Made by a program: the position numbers and the translations under genes
Notes under the pieces: model-generated
Seen by the model: only the letters and a program-made list of their open reading frames with translations
The model's database searches: none
Told to the model about the DNA's origin: nothing
Virus record (IMG/VR): IMGVR_UViG_3300008050_004048
Coordinates: 1-24,007 of that record
Length of the DNA: 24,007 nucleotides
Direction: 5' to 3' (one strand)
From: a virus
In this document: one piece after another, positions 15,974 to 23,802 of the stretch
Layout of the letters: each line of letters begins with the position of its first letter
How positions within the stretch are numbered: the stretch's first letter is position 1

Positions 15974-18268
15974 TCAAATCACCCCTCGCACACTTTTAAC
16001 TCGGCCACTCAACGCTCGGATAAGTGCCTTATCAAATGCGTCTTGCACTTCGACCTTATTCACATTATTCCCTGCGCCGATGTGGATGCCACCATTCACA
16101 ACAATCGTTGGCGTATTGGAGCCGATACTCGTTCCGTTCTGCGCTTTCATCATCGAAGATGCGATAATTCCGTCAATCTTCTCGATTGGGATGATTGCTT
16201 CGGGTCCGGCTTCACCAACGATTCCCATTTGAGGCTCGTTCACGATTCCACCTTCGGCGAAGAATAATCCACCGACCGCACCGCCGATGAGCGCACCAAC
16301 GGGTCCACCCATCATGAATCCAATTCCAGCGCCAGCCGCCGCCGACCCCATACTGAATCCGGTGTCCTCTTCTAAGTCATTTGAGAATCCCTCCATATCA
16401 AATCCAAGCATCTGGGCTATCGCCGACAATACTCGCCAAACCGGATTGATGACTTCAAACCAAGCACCAAAGGCGGCTCCAAGACCGTCAATGACTCCCT
16501 CGAAGTCGAGTTCGATAATCGAATTGATGACCTGTGCAATCGCACCAATCATTCGATAGACCGGCTCCATGAAAAAGAACATGAATTGAAGCGCATATCC
16601 AACCAATTTGAGAACTGGCGCAAGGAGAATGAGAACATCGGCGAAGGTTTGGAACATCGGAACCAATGCTTCGAGAAGCGGCGGCAATATCTCTCCGACA
16701 GCAACCGCAAGTTCAGCGAATGCTGGAACCATCGGTGCGAGATTCACAATCATCTCCTTGAGAGCAGGGATGACTTCTTCAACGAGCATGGGTCCGAAGT
16801 TCTCGCCGATGTCCAACAAGAACGATTCCCAAGCCGCACCCAGACTTTGGAGAGAGAACAGGGTTGAGGTCTCCATCACCTTTGTGATTTCAGCCGTCTT
16901 TCCAATCCCCTCTTGAGCCTTCTTATTGGCTTCTGTGAGTTCATTCATCCCATCGACATTCGCCAACAATGCCATCGCCGCTGTTCCACCACGAACGCCG
17001 AATAATTCCAACATTTGATTTGTGGTCGCACCCGAATCTCGCAATTGTAGGAACACATCGCTTAGGCTGGTGAGTCCGGTTGTCTGTTCCCCAACGGTTT
17101 TGTTAAGGTCGGAATATGACTCCTTTTGTGCTTGGATGGTTTCATTGACCCTCTTCTGTTCTGCGCCAGTAATTTGTTGCTCGATTCTTCGCTCGGCCAT
17201 CGTGATGTTGAGGTCGGCATTCGCTGATTCGAGTCGACTAATTTGTTCCATCTCACGCTTGTTGAGGTCTCGCCCCTCTCGTTCGGCTCTGCGCTTGATT
17301 TTCATTATCGCCAGACTGTTTTGTTGTTGGTCGATGCTCAAGTCGGAGAGTTCGGCGTTCAACGCCTTCATCTGTGCATTGGTCGCCGCCGCCGACACCT
17401 TGCTTGCTTCAAGTTCTTGAGCAACGGTTCGGAGTGCGGTTTTGGCCGCTTGGCCAGCCGGAGTGAGTGTGAAGAAGTCGAGCCCCAAGTCTGCCATCAT
17501 TTTGCGAGCATCATCGGTCGGCTTGAGCAATTTAGTGATGGCCATACGCAAGGCGGTTCCAGCCATCGAGCCTTGAAGTCCTGCATTCCCCAATTGACCA
17601 ACGGCGGATGCCGCTTCTTCAAGTGAAATCCCCGCCGCCGAAGCGGTTGGTGCGAGGAACTTCATTGATTGTCCAAGACCTTGAATGTCGGTGAAAGTCG
17701 AAGTCATTGTATTGAGCAGAATATCGTTGACATTCCGAAGTTCAGAAGTCTCCATTTGCATTCCCTTGAGGCTTGAGATTGCGACAGACGCCGCTTCGGG
17801 AATTGTGATGCCAGCCGCAATTGCGAGATTGTTGAGGTTCTCCAGAGCCTTGCCTTCGACCATCTCTTCTGAACCCAATCCCGCCAGAGCAAGAATCTGC
17901 GCCGCTTCTGCGACTTCGCTGGCGGTGGATTTGGTCGCCATTCCCAGATTGCGAACTTCGGTTGTTAATTCGGGAATGTCATCCATTCCCATTTTGCCCA
18001 TGATTGCCGCCGTCTTAATCATCTTGGCTTCAAAGTCGATGAAGGTCTTGGTTGCCTTAACCGCAAATGCCGCCACGATAGCAACACCAGCCGCCGCCGC
18101 CGCTACACCCATAGCGATGAATCCGGCTTTGGACATTCCAACGAACTTGGACATCGAGCCGCCAGATGCCGCAAGTCCGGTTTGAACCGAAGCCATGCCT
18201 TGTGAGAACCCTTTGGTGTTCGCACCGACCTTGACATTGATGTTCATATCATTATTGGGCATACTCAT
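15974..18268 (-). CDS. Tail tape measure protein (764 aa)
   Basis: ATG 18268 overlaps the frameshifted chaperone stop as ATGA and is preceded by AGGAG, so the two are translationally coupled. Near residues 48-72 there is an Ala-rich hydrophobic segment (FIAMGVAAAAAGVAIVAAF). This is followed by the tape measure core typical of the PhageMin_Tail family (residues about 75-270: MGKMGMDDIPELTTEVRNLG, GSMAGTALRMAITKL). A charged coiled coil occupies about 285-385. A second hydrophobic block lies at about 500-580, and the C-terminus has Gly-rich helices and the frequent FAEGGIV...GEAGPEAIIPI motif (about 675-705). The protein sets tail length and fills the tube lumen before DNA ejection. With the usual rule of about 0.15 nm per residue, the tail would be roughly 115 nm. 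No peptidase or lysozyme insert is visible. Confidence 0.95.
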   Translation of the reverse strand: MSMPNNDMNINVKVGANTKGFSQGMASVQTGLAASGGSMSKFVGMSKAGFIAMGVAAAAAGVAIVAAFAVKATKTFIDFEAKMIKTAAIMGKMGMDDIPELTTEVRNLGMATKSTASEVAEAAQILALAGLGSEEMVEGKALENLNNLAIAAGITIPEAASVAISSLKGMQMETSELRNVNDILLNTMTSTFTDIQGLGQSMKFLAPTASAAGISLEEAASAVGQLGNAGLQGSMAGTALRMAITKLLKPTDDARKMMADLGLDFFTLTPAGQAAKTALRTVAQELEASKVSAAATNAQMKALNAELSDLSIDQQQNSLAIMKIKRRAEREGRDLNKREMEQISRLESANADLNITMAERRIEQQITGAEQKRVNETIQAQKESYSDLNKTVGEQTTGLTSLSDVFLQLRDSGATTNQMLELFGVRGGTAAMALLANVDGMNELTEANKKAQEGIGKTAEITKVMETSTLFSLQSLGAAWESFLLDIGENFGPMLVEEVIPALKEMIVNLAPMVPAFAELAVAVGEILPPLLEALVPMFQTFADVLILLAPVLKLVGYALQFMFFFMEPVYRMIGAIAQVINSIIELDFEGVIDGLGAAFGAWFEVINPVWRVLSAIAQMLGFDMEGFSNDLEEDTGFSMGSAAAGAGIGFMMGGPVGALIGGAVGGLFFAEGGIVNEPQMGIVGEAGPEAIIPIEKIDGIIASSMMKAQNGTSIGSNTPTIVVNGGIHIGAGNNVNKVEVQDAFDKALIRALSGRVKSVRGVI

Positions 18269-18812
18269 CGTCTCCTATTCTGCTTCGCTCTCTTCGCATA
18301 CTTCTCTTCTCGCTTCTTGTGTTCAACGAAAGCATTCGCCAAGAACGCAGTATCACGAGGGTCCATCTCACGCCAGTCTTGTGGAGTGAGTGAAAAGTCT
18401 TTCAGTAAATGAAAATAGAATTGACCCTCATGGGTCTCGGAGAACCTTACGATTCCCCCAGAACACCACCACCGTCTGGTGTTGGTGAACCAACCGCCGA
18501 TACCACCGCTTGAGCGATTGCACCCAATAGTGTCAATGGCAGTTTTTGGAACTCTCCCCATTTGAGAGATGAGTCGCACTTCTTGAGCATCTCGAAAGTC
18601 ATTCGCAATCCGAGATATTCTGTTTTGTCCTCTCCAGACAATTTGAGAACTGCTGGGTCCGACTTGAGAACTTGATATTCGGCGGCTGAAATTGGTCGAG
18701 CGAGAAGGCTCGACACTTCTTTGCCATCCGCCCCAACGAGTCCAACCCCCGTCATGTCGACCTCGATGTCGGCGTTGGCTTTGTCCAGCGTGGAATCCAA
18801 CCATTGAGCCAA
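18265..18812 (-). CDS. Tail assembly chaperone, -1 frameshift fusion (G-T type)
   Basis: The G-type frame (from TTG 18812) would stop at 18447-18449, but the -1 frame stays open across that point and ends at 18265. A run of five G on the minus strand (18455-18459, CTG GGG GAA) allows the GGG codon in the P site to slip back one base and keep perfect pairing. The -1 frame after it encodes a convincing tail of about 64 residues, with a hydrophobic helix (FYFHLLKDFSLTPQDW) and a highly basic end (KKREEKYAKRAKQNRRR). Its TGA overlaps the tape measure ATG. This matches the conserved G/G-T pair of long-tailed phages, where the long form recruits tube subunits to the tape measure. The fusion would be about 182 aa. 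The site is not the classic GGGAAAG, so the exact slip point is inferred. Confidence 0.7.
18447..18812 (-). CDS. Tail assembly chaperone, unshifted form (G type, 121 aa)
   Basis: The start is TTG 18812, five nt after GGTGAT; the Shine-Dalgarno site sits directly behind the stop of the tail tube gene (18826-18828). The protein is acidic and small (ISAAEYQVLKSDPAVLKLSG, then LGLRMTFEMLKKCDSSLKWG), in keeping with gpG-like chaperones, which bind the tape measure during tail assembly and are not part of the virion. It ends in a Gly-rich PDGGGVLGES, encoded over the proposed slip site. The position between tail tube and tape measure is diagnostic. Sequence similarity alone would not be enough for this call. 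Confidence 0.8.
   Translation of the reverse strand: MAQWLDSTLDKANADIEVDMTGVGLVGADGKEVSSLLARPISAAEYQVLKSDPAVLKLSGEDKTEYLGLRMTFEMLKKCDSSLKWGEFQKLPLTLLGAIAQAVVSAVGSPTPDGGGVLGES
18455..18459 (-). other. Putative -1 ribosomal frameshift site (GGGGG)
   Basis: On the minus strand the zero frame reads CTG GGG GAA TCG TAA. Moving back one base gives GGG GGA ATC GTA and leaves the stop codon out of frame. The slip must take place here or shortly upstream to join the two open frames; downstream RNA structure was not assessed. Confidence 0.55.
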
Positions 18813-18825
18813 TTCTAATCACCCC

Positions 18826-19221
18826 TCAAGCGTCTCGGTTGAAGGTGAGTCCTTCAAACGATGCGTTCACCATCAAAGCACCTTCAGCACCAGCCTCAAG
18901 TCCTTCGATAGCAAGGTCGGTCAAAACACAACCAGATACGGTGTATGTGTCAGTTCCGGTTTGTTCTGCATCGAACTCGATTGTGTATTCTGCGCTGGTG
19001 TTGAACCATGTCCACAATTCTTCATCGGAGATTCCCCAAGCCTTCTTGAGAGTTCCGCTGACGGTCTTGACACCACGAGTGTGTGCAACATTTGTGTTTG
19101 TTCCAAGTGTGATGTATTTGCCCGTTGCTTGAGCGAGCGAAAAGTCGCCACTCACAAAGCCAATGATGGTAGTGTTGGCGGTGATTTTACCTGTGCATCC
19201 GGTGTATGAGTGAACGGCCAT
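18826..19221 (-). CDS. Tail tube protein-like (131 aa)
   Basis: ATG 19221 is preceded by AAGGGA with normal spacing. An in-frame TTG at 19239 would add six residues but leaves this site inside the gene. The sequence alternates short beta strands: TGKITANTTIIGFVSGDFSL, then VKTVSGTLKKAWGISDEELW, a strand YTIEFDAEQ, a long loop, and YTVSGCVLTDLAIEGLEAG. This is the layout of single-domain tail tube subunits of the XkdM/gpV-like fold, which stack as hexamer rings around the tape measure. The following genes (chaperone pair, tape measure) support the call strongly. No sheath gene lies in this window, which favours a non-contractile tail, although a sheath gene outside the window cannot be excluded. 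A weak TTAA box (19259-19262) may give it a promoter of its own. Confidence 0.8.
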   Translation of the reverse strand: MAVHSYTGCTGKITANTTIIGFVSGDFSLAQATGKYITLGTNTNVAHTRGVKTVSGTLKKAWGISDEELWTWFNTSAEYTIEFDAEQTGTDTYTVSGCVLTDLAIEGLEAGAEGALMVNASFEGLTFNRDA

Positions 19222-19268
19222 GTTAATCCCTTGCTTCAAACGGTATTCTTTGGGGTTCTTAACGGTGT

Positions 19269-19658
19269 TTATTCTTCTTCGGTGTTGCCAACCCTGAATC
19301 CACCCATATCTAAGCGCATTCTCTCGACTTGAAGTTTATCCAATCCTTCGACTGGTATTTGCTGGTGTGGGCTATGCTCAAATCGTTCGACCATACACTT
19401 CTTGCACCGATGTTCGCTATCTTTGCCATGTGAAGGTGCGCCCATTTTCAAAAGTTCCTTCTTGAATCGGTGTCGCTCATCCTTAACTGGCCAATCGACT
19501 TCGATTGCACATGGATTCCCATGCTTCTCACATCGAGTGTGAAAACGATGCCCACACTTGATTGGCTTCTTGAGTGGTCGAGGCTTCTTTGCCTTCGATG
19601 CCTTCGATGCCTTCTTCGGTCGAGGGATTCGTTTGCGTTGGGGATGCCGCTTGCTCAT
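19269..19658 (-). CDS. Basic Cys/His protein, possible zinc-binding (129 aa)
   Basis: Its ATG (19658) overlaps the TGA of the glycosyltransferase as ATGA, so the two are probably translated together. The first 34 residues are extremely basic (RKRIPRPKKASKASKAKKPR), including a small SKA repeat encoded by 9-bp tandem units. C35, C43, C50, C85 and C88 lie among several histidines (CGHRFHTRCEKHGNPC and HRCKKC), which could bind one or two zinc ions. The C-terminus is acidic. A nucleic acid-binding role is plausible from charge alone. It could equally be a partner of the glycosyltransferase or a minor tail component. I recognise no family. Confidence 0.75.
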   Translation of the reverse strand: MSKRHPQRKRIPRPKKASKASKAKKPRPLKKPIKCGHRFHTRCEKHGNPCAIEVDWPVKDERHRFKKELLKMGAPSHGKDSEHRCKKCMVERFEHSPHQQIPVEGLDKLQVERMRLDMGGFRVGNTEEE

Positions 19659-20989
19659 GATTGTTCACCATTCCGTTGCGTCATGAGAGTCATTGGATGG
19701 TCAGTTCCAGTTCGAGATTCAATCAAGTCGTGGAATTGTTTGGTGATGTTGTCCCAATCCAGATTATCGACAGCCCATTTGCGAGCCGCTTTGCCTCGCT
19801 TCTTGACTTCATTTGGCTTTGTATGGACTTCGACAAGTGCATCTGCGAGCAATTCACAATTGACCAATCCCATCTCGACTCCCCAACGGGGTCCGACAAT
19901 CGACTCTGAACATGGAATCAACCATCCTCGTTCGTTATCGGCTCCAATCAGTTCGGGTCCTGTGCTATTGTCAGGGAGAATGATTGGGATTCCACAAGAC
20001 ATCGCTTCGGCAGATGGGATTCCGAATCCCTCGCCGCCGGTCGCCAGCACATGAGCATCGGTGCATCCATACAAATTAGCCAAGTCCTCTCGACTAATTC
20101 CATGAAGTGGGTTGCTTGACCCATCGGAGAACATGACATTATTCGACAATCCGTAATCTTTGATGAGGTCGGGTAATTTCCACCCACCCATGTTCATCGA
20201 ATCAACAGGGTCGCCACAATGAATGACCAATCCCAGAGCATTTGGGTCATCCAATTTATCGAGCGCAATACGGAGAGCCTTGAGCAATCGAGGAATCTGC
20301 TTTCGATTTGTGTTGCGACCAACAGATGAGAACAATGTCTTGAATCCAAGACCCAATTTGTTCCGCATTATCTCTCGTTCTTGAGCAGGCATTGGCTTGA
20401 ACACATCAATATCGACACCGTGATAAATCATCGGATTCTCATCAATCGGCGTATCGGTGTATCTGTCGAGGTCGGGGAACTTCAATTGTGGATGGCCATC
20501 GCCAACCGAATTGTGTTTGGCTATGAAATCCAACCACACATTCTTGCCGAACTCACTCATCCACAGGTTGGTGTGTGTGTGGCCGAGAATGCGACTCCAT
20601 TGGTGTGAGATTGGAACACCATCAATTGGAGTGTATGCGATGTGTGGAATCCCAATACCATTACTGGATAAAACCATGTGGCCGGTGAACCAACAATCAA
20701 TCAACGAGACGAACACATCAGGCTTAATGGTTTGGAGATGATAATCCAAGACTGTGGGGGAATTACCTTCTCCGCCGCTTTGGTGTTTTTCACCACCGAA
20801 GCCACCAAGACCTGCGTGAACGAGAGTCCACCCCTCTTCATGAGTCATACTTTCGCCGTTGTAATCCCACCCCATGACATACACTTCATGGCCATAATCC
20901 TTGATGAGTCGCTTGATAATTTCACGACTCACTACTGCATAACCTGTTGGTCGAATGGGTTGCTCTGAACCCCATAGAATCTTCGCCAT
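19655..20989 (-). CDS. GT4-family glycosyltransferase (444 aa)
   Basis: The protein has the two Rossmann domains of GT-B enzymes. It starts AKILWGSEQPIRPTGYAVVS, the nucleotide-sugar domain opens with FSSVGRNTNRKQIPRLLKAL, and the donor-binding motif EGFGIPSAEAMSCGIP (about residue 320) has the E-x7-E spacing of retaining GT4 enzymes. These transfer a sugar from an activated donor to a glycan, lipid or protein. I prefer ATG 20989 because the Rossmann strand begins there. The frame also opens at GTG 21094 (+35 aa), where an ATATT box ends 22 nt upstream and would suit a leaderless start; no Shine-Dalgarno site supports 20989. The gene sits beside the tail module, so the target may be the tail fibres or the host surface, but neither is shown. 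It is coupled by ATGA to the basic protein. Confidence 0.9.
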   Translation of the reverse strand: MAKILWGSEQPIRPTGYAVVSREIIKRLIKDYGHEVYVMGWDYNGESMTHEEGWTLVHAGLGGFGGEKHQSGGEGNSPTVLDYHLQTIKPDVFVSLIDCWFTGHMVLSSNGIGIPHIAYTPIDGVPISHQWSRILGHTHTNLWMSEFGKNVWLDFIAKHNSVGDGHPQLKFPDLDRYTDTPIDENPMIYHGVDIDVFKPMPAQEREIMRNKLGLGFKTLFSSVGRNTNRKQIPRLLKALRIALDKLDDPNALGLVIHCGDPVDSMNMGGWKLPDLIKDYGLSNNVMFSDGSSNPLHGISREDLANLYGCTDAHVLATGGEGFGIPSAEAMSCGIPIILPDNSTGPELIGADNERGWLIPCSESIVGPRWGVEMGLVNCELLADALVEVHTKPNEVKKRGKAARKWAVDNLDWDNITKQFHDLIESRTGTDHPMTLMTQRNGEQS

Positions 20990-21193
20990 GAGGATGCGAA
21001 CCTTTTGCCCTGCTTCAAGGCTTCGGTGAAAACAAAGTGTCAACGACCAAAGAGCGAACATTGGCCGATGACGATTTGTCGACCACGACCCCACCTATTT
21101 GAATACCCCGAATCACAATATGGTGGGGGTTTGTATGTTTTCAATCGCAATTATTCCATTCGATAACTGTCATATCGAGGAAAATAAGGGAAC

Positions 21194-21223
21194 AAAACCA
21201 TTGAGATTCCGAAGCCTTTATAG
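21194..21223 (+). promoter_or_regulatory. Leaderless promoter P5 with upstream CCATTGA element
   Basis: On the plus strand AAAACCATTGAGATTCCGAAG precedes CCTTTATAGGGGG. TATAG ends 22 nt before the ATG at 21246. It is the only copy on the plus strand, and it holds the element in its consensus form. The 20990-21193 gap holds nothing else I can support. Confidence 0.7.
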
Positions 21224-21245
21224 GGGGAAACCCACAGGCATAGAT

Positions 21246-21599
21246 ATGAGCCGACAAAGCCCGAACCAATACGCCGACACAGACGCAACATGGAACACCA
21301 ATGTTGTCTTGCCCGAAGAAGTAATTGAAGCCTATATGGATATGCAAGCACGAGTGTTCGCAAAGCACGAAGGACACCCATCATTCAACCATGCTATGTA
21401 TTCCCAGACTCCACAAGACTTTCAAGAAGCATATTCCGCTGGATATGAACAAGCAGACCGTTGCCAAGAAGTATTCGGAACAATGTCAGTCAACAACCGC
21501 AACCGCACCGGAATCCGCAACACAACAGGAATCCGCTATGCAACCGGCGTTGCCGCAAAAGCATTCCAAGCAGGATTCAATGCTCGCACAATGGAGTGA
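21246..21599 (+). CDS. Unknown 117 aa protein, first gene of plus-strand cassette
   Basis: ATG 21246 is set by promoter P5; a longer frame from 21099 would translate the promoter itself. The protein appears soluble and mostly helical. It has VVLPEEVIEAYMDMQARVF, a His-rich loop (KHEGHPSFNHAMYS) and a long helix (DFQEAYSAGYEQADRCQEVF). The C-terminal part has a repeated TGIR/ATG pattern (RTGIRNTTGIRYATG) before a final helix, AAKAFQAGF. I recognise no family. It is transcribed against all surrounding virion genes and is followed closely by a membrane protein gene, so the pair may act together, for instance in lysis or superinfection exclusion; this is a guess from context. Confidence 0.75.
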   Translation: MSRQSPNQYADTDATWNTNVVLPEEVIEAYMDMQARVFAKHEGHPSFNHAMYSQTPQDFQEAYSAGYEQADRCQEVFGTMSVNNRNRTGIRNTTGIRYATGVAAKAFQAGFNARTME

Positions 21600-21604
21600 T
21601 TCAA

Positions 21605-21796
21605 ATGACTGAAATGACAATCTCCCAAGCATGGACCCAAGCATCTGAACAATCAGGACTCTCACAGGTTTCACCGGAGATGGGAGTCGGACTCACCATT
21701 CTTCTCGGAATCGCAGAAGTCCTTTGGTGGTTCGGCGTTGCATGGGTCTCTCGCAAGGGCTACAAATTATTCCGCCAGAAGCCTCAAGTGAACTGA
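21605..21796 (+). CDS. Small single-pass membrane protein (63 aa)
   Basis: ATG 21605 follows the stop of the 117 aa gene by 5 nt. GGAGTGAT, overlapping that stop, is a good Shine-Dalgarno site. Residues 28-49 (VGLTILLGIAEVLWWFGVAW and two more) form one hydrophobic segment with a buried Glu38, after a polar N-terminus and before a basic tail (R50, K51, K54, R57, K59). The topology would probably place the basic tail in the cytoplasm. Size and shape match small viral membrane proteins such as holin-like or exclusion proteins, but nothing identifies a function. Its TGA is only one base from the stop codon of the convergent LamG gene, so the two transcripts may overlap and interfere. Confidence 0.7.
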   Translation: MTEMTISQAWTQASEQSGLSQVSPEMGVGLTILLGIAEVLWWFGVAWVSRKGYKLFRQKPQVN

Positions 21797-21797
21797 A

Positions 21798-22943
21798 TCA
21801 AACCTTGCGAGCAAAGGTCGGTCGCAAGACTCTCACTTCTCGTGCGTCTAAGACCCCTTGAAAGGTGTTCGTGCCGATAGTGGGGTTCGACTCCATGTTC
21901 GGTTCTGCAAGCGTTCCAGATGCCGTCAATTGAGGTGTTTGGAGAGGATAGTCCACCGCACCAACAATACTGCTGGAATCGGTCTTGACTCCCCATCCAG
22001 TATAGGGATAGGGCAATAACGCCGGAGAAGCCGCCTCAAGGCTCACTCCCGACCCAAGTGCGGTTAAACCCCCAACGGTGTCTCCACGACCCCACAGATA
22101 GGCCAGTTCGGACAATCTGGTGTATGTGTTGCTTATACTGGCGGGTCTTGACGCAGAGTTCAGGATGGGGCAGGTTGACAAATTGCCAGACCATTCGAGA
22201 GTGGCATCCGTGAATGCTGGCATATTGCCGGATGATTTGGCCGGAGCGAGGAACTTTTGTGTTCCTGTGTCTGTTCCATCCCAATAAGCGGTTGTAGCGG
22301 CTCTCGCTGGATTGATGGGCGCAACAACATTTTGCGACATCGAGAATGCCGCACCGTTGTTGTATATGGTGGCCGCTTCGGGTGCTGTGGGCATCCAAGT
22401 ATTGGCGACCCAAATGTCGCTCATCAATCCCTCAAAGAAGTCGCCATCACATTCCCCCAATCGCCATTCGGTGATGGTCGACAAATCTGGAGCAGAACTC
22501 ACTTGATAAGTCCAAACGACACCGTTGACCCAGATGTCGAAGTATTGGTCATATTGCGACCACATGATATGATTCCATGTGTTCGGGGTTATCGTTTGGC
22601 CGGAGTAGCCAGTCGATGTGCCATGTTGAACGAAGATTTGATTTGTTCCTGATTTGATTTTCAATCCGATTGCGTTGTTTGTTCCATCGAAGAATGACAT
22701 CAATCCATCTGTGGTGTTGACTGTTGGTTTGAACCATCCACCGATGGTGAACTTGTAGCCTGTCGGTGTCAATGGGAATGTGGATGGGTTGACGGCCACC
22801 GCCAGTTTGTAATAATCCGAGCCTGTGATTGCTTTTGTTTTCCATTCTAACGCCGCCGGATTGAACCACGACCGAACCTGTTGCTCCCAATCTGGTGCGG
22901 TTCTCGAAAACCGAGTCAAAGCGGATGCGCCTGAAATGCTCAT
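21798..22943 (-). CDS. LamG/concanavalin-like domain virion protein (381 aa)
   Basis: ATG 22943 overlaps the HNH stop as ATGA and has GGTGA four nt upstream. Residues about 40-210 show the strand pattern of a LamG-type jellyroll: KFTIGGWFKP, then GLMSFFDGTNNAIGLKIKSG, then TWNHIMWSQYDQYFDIWVNG, then EWRLGECDGDFFEGLMSDIW, ending in an ATIYNNG strand typical of this fold. Such domains bind carbohydrates or mediate protein contacts. The C-terminal about 170 residues are Ser/Thr/Ala-rich and unassigned, ending in a charged VLDAREVRVLRPTFARKV. A role as a surface decoration or minor tail/capsid adhesin fits the context. There is no signal peptide, so it is likely built into the particle inside the cell. 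Confidence 0.8.
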   Translation of the reverse strand: MSISGASALTRFSRTAPDWEQQVRSWFNPAALEWKTKAITGSDYYKLAVAVNPSTFPLTPTGYKFTIGGWFKPTVNTTDGLMSFFDGTNNAIGLKIKSGTNQIFVQHGTSTGYSGQTITPNTWNHIMWSQYDQYFDIWVNGVVWTYQVSSAPDLSTITEWRLGECDGDFFEGLMSDIWVANTWMPTAPEAATIYNNGAAFSMSQNVVAPINPARAATTAYWDGTDTGTQKFLAPAKSSGNMPAFTDATLEWSGNLSTCPILNSASRPASISNTYTRLSELAYLWGRGDTVGGLTALGSGVSLEAASPALLPYPYTGWGVKTDSSSIVGAVDYPLQTPQLTASGTLAEPNMESNPTIGTNTFQGVLDAREVRVLRPTFARKV

Positions 22944-23674
22944 GATTCACCCTTGCCGTTCCGGTTTAACTTTGTATCGAACTCAATATCCGCATCATGG
23001 ATTTCACCCTCCATCTGCAAATGGTCAGTTCTCGCTCGCTTCAACAATCTCCGCAATCTCGCCGCCTCCGCCGCATCCAATGTTCCACCGTTCTCCACTT
23101 TGTATAGCAAGGAGTCGATGTCATTATCCATCTGTCGAGGTGGACCCGAACGCTTTGAAGTGTCGCCTTCGAGTTCTTTTTTCGCCGCCCGTTGTCGTTG
23201 TTTTCGCCTTTTTCGTCTGCGCTTCTTTTGTCGGGTCAAGGAGTCGTTGCCAAAAGTCGAACTCGCCGCACCAGCCTCACCAGCCTCAATCCAGATGGAC
23301 TTCTCACCAGATTCAACGGCTCTGCGATGGTCGGTGTAATGGTCTCGCCGGTGGCAATTGGAACAAATGACATCACACTTCTCAATCTCGGTGAGTATTC
23401 GCTTCTTGGCTAATCCAGCGGCGACCATTCCAGAGATGAGGTAATCCTTCTCTTCTGGGTTGCGATGATGGAACTCCAACGCCCATGCGTTATCCTCTCC
23501 AGATAGCCCACACACCGCACAAGAGAGAGTCTCTTTGAGTTTTCGCATCCACTCTCGGATTCCCCTCTTTCGACTCCGAACCTGCTCAATTCGAGAGCCA
23601 CGATTTTGTTGATACCATTTGCGATGATACTCCCGTTGATACGCCGCCCGTTTCTCTCGGTCTTTGTGTGGCAT
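22940..23674 (-). CDS. HNH endonuclease with basic C-terminal extension (244 aa)
   Basis: Residues about 50-115 form a Cys4 HNH module: C52-x2-C55, then LEFHHRNPEEKD (H69/H70, N72), then CDVICSNCHRRDH with C104, C107 and H108. The catalytic HH, the Asn and the final His are present, so it should be an active metal-dependent DNA nicking or cutting enzyme. The N-terminus is a basic helix (REKRAAYQREYHRKWYQ), as in homing-type HNH proteins. After the domain there is a Lys/Arg-rich linker (KKRRRKRRKQRQRAAKK) and an acidic helical end (MDNDIDSLLYKVENGG...) that could once have been a separate protein. Such genes in tailed viruses are either packaging helpers or free-standing homing endonucleases; position does not decide. 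A TTAA box ends 23 nt before the ATG. Confidence 0.85.
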   Translation of the reverse strand: MPHKDREKRAAYQREYHRKWYQQNRGSRIEQVRSRKRGIREWMRKLKETLSCAVCGLSGEDNAWALEFHHRNPEEKDYLISGMVAAGLAKKRILTEIEKCDVICSNCHRRDHYTDHRRAVESGEKSIWIEAGEAGAASSTFGNDSLTRQKKRRRKRRKQRQRAAKKELEGDTSKRSGPPRQMDNDIDSLLYKVENGGTLDAAEAARLRRLLKRARTDHLQMEGEIHDADIEFDTKLNRNGKGES

Positions 23675-23693
23675 GAATCGCCATCATACTGTG

Positions 23694-23704
23694 AGGGTTA
23701 AGAA
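23694..23704 (-). promoter_or_regulatory. TATA-like box (TTCTTAACCCT) for HNH gene
   Basis: TTAA followed by CCC on the minus strand ends 23 nt before ATG 23674. The CCATTGA element is missing. The same form lies before the SAP and hub genes. Confidence 0.4.
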
Positions 23705-23802
23705 AGAATGGGTGGTGGGAGAATGACGGATTATGGAATGCGGCGACTGGCCGTCATCCCCCCGATGTTCGGTGGAGGCTCCAGCCGCATCTCAATGTCA
23801 GT

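Noticed and set aside
17685-18185. Plus-strand frame of 166 aa opposite the tape measure gene
   Set aside because: An antisense shadow of an Ala-rich coding region; the Ala/Ile-rich product is explained by the complement of the tape measure codons.
21099-21245. Upstream extension of the 117 aa gene to 21099
   Set aside because: It would translate the conserved promoter element and TATA box; the 22-nt TATA spacing points to ATG 21246.
23776-23800. CATTGAGATGCGG on the minus strand as a sixth copy of the promoter element
   Set aside because: No TATA box follows within the expected distance and the only start codon at about the right distance has no gene; the match is limited to about ten bases.
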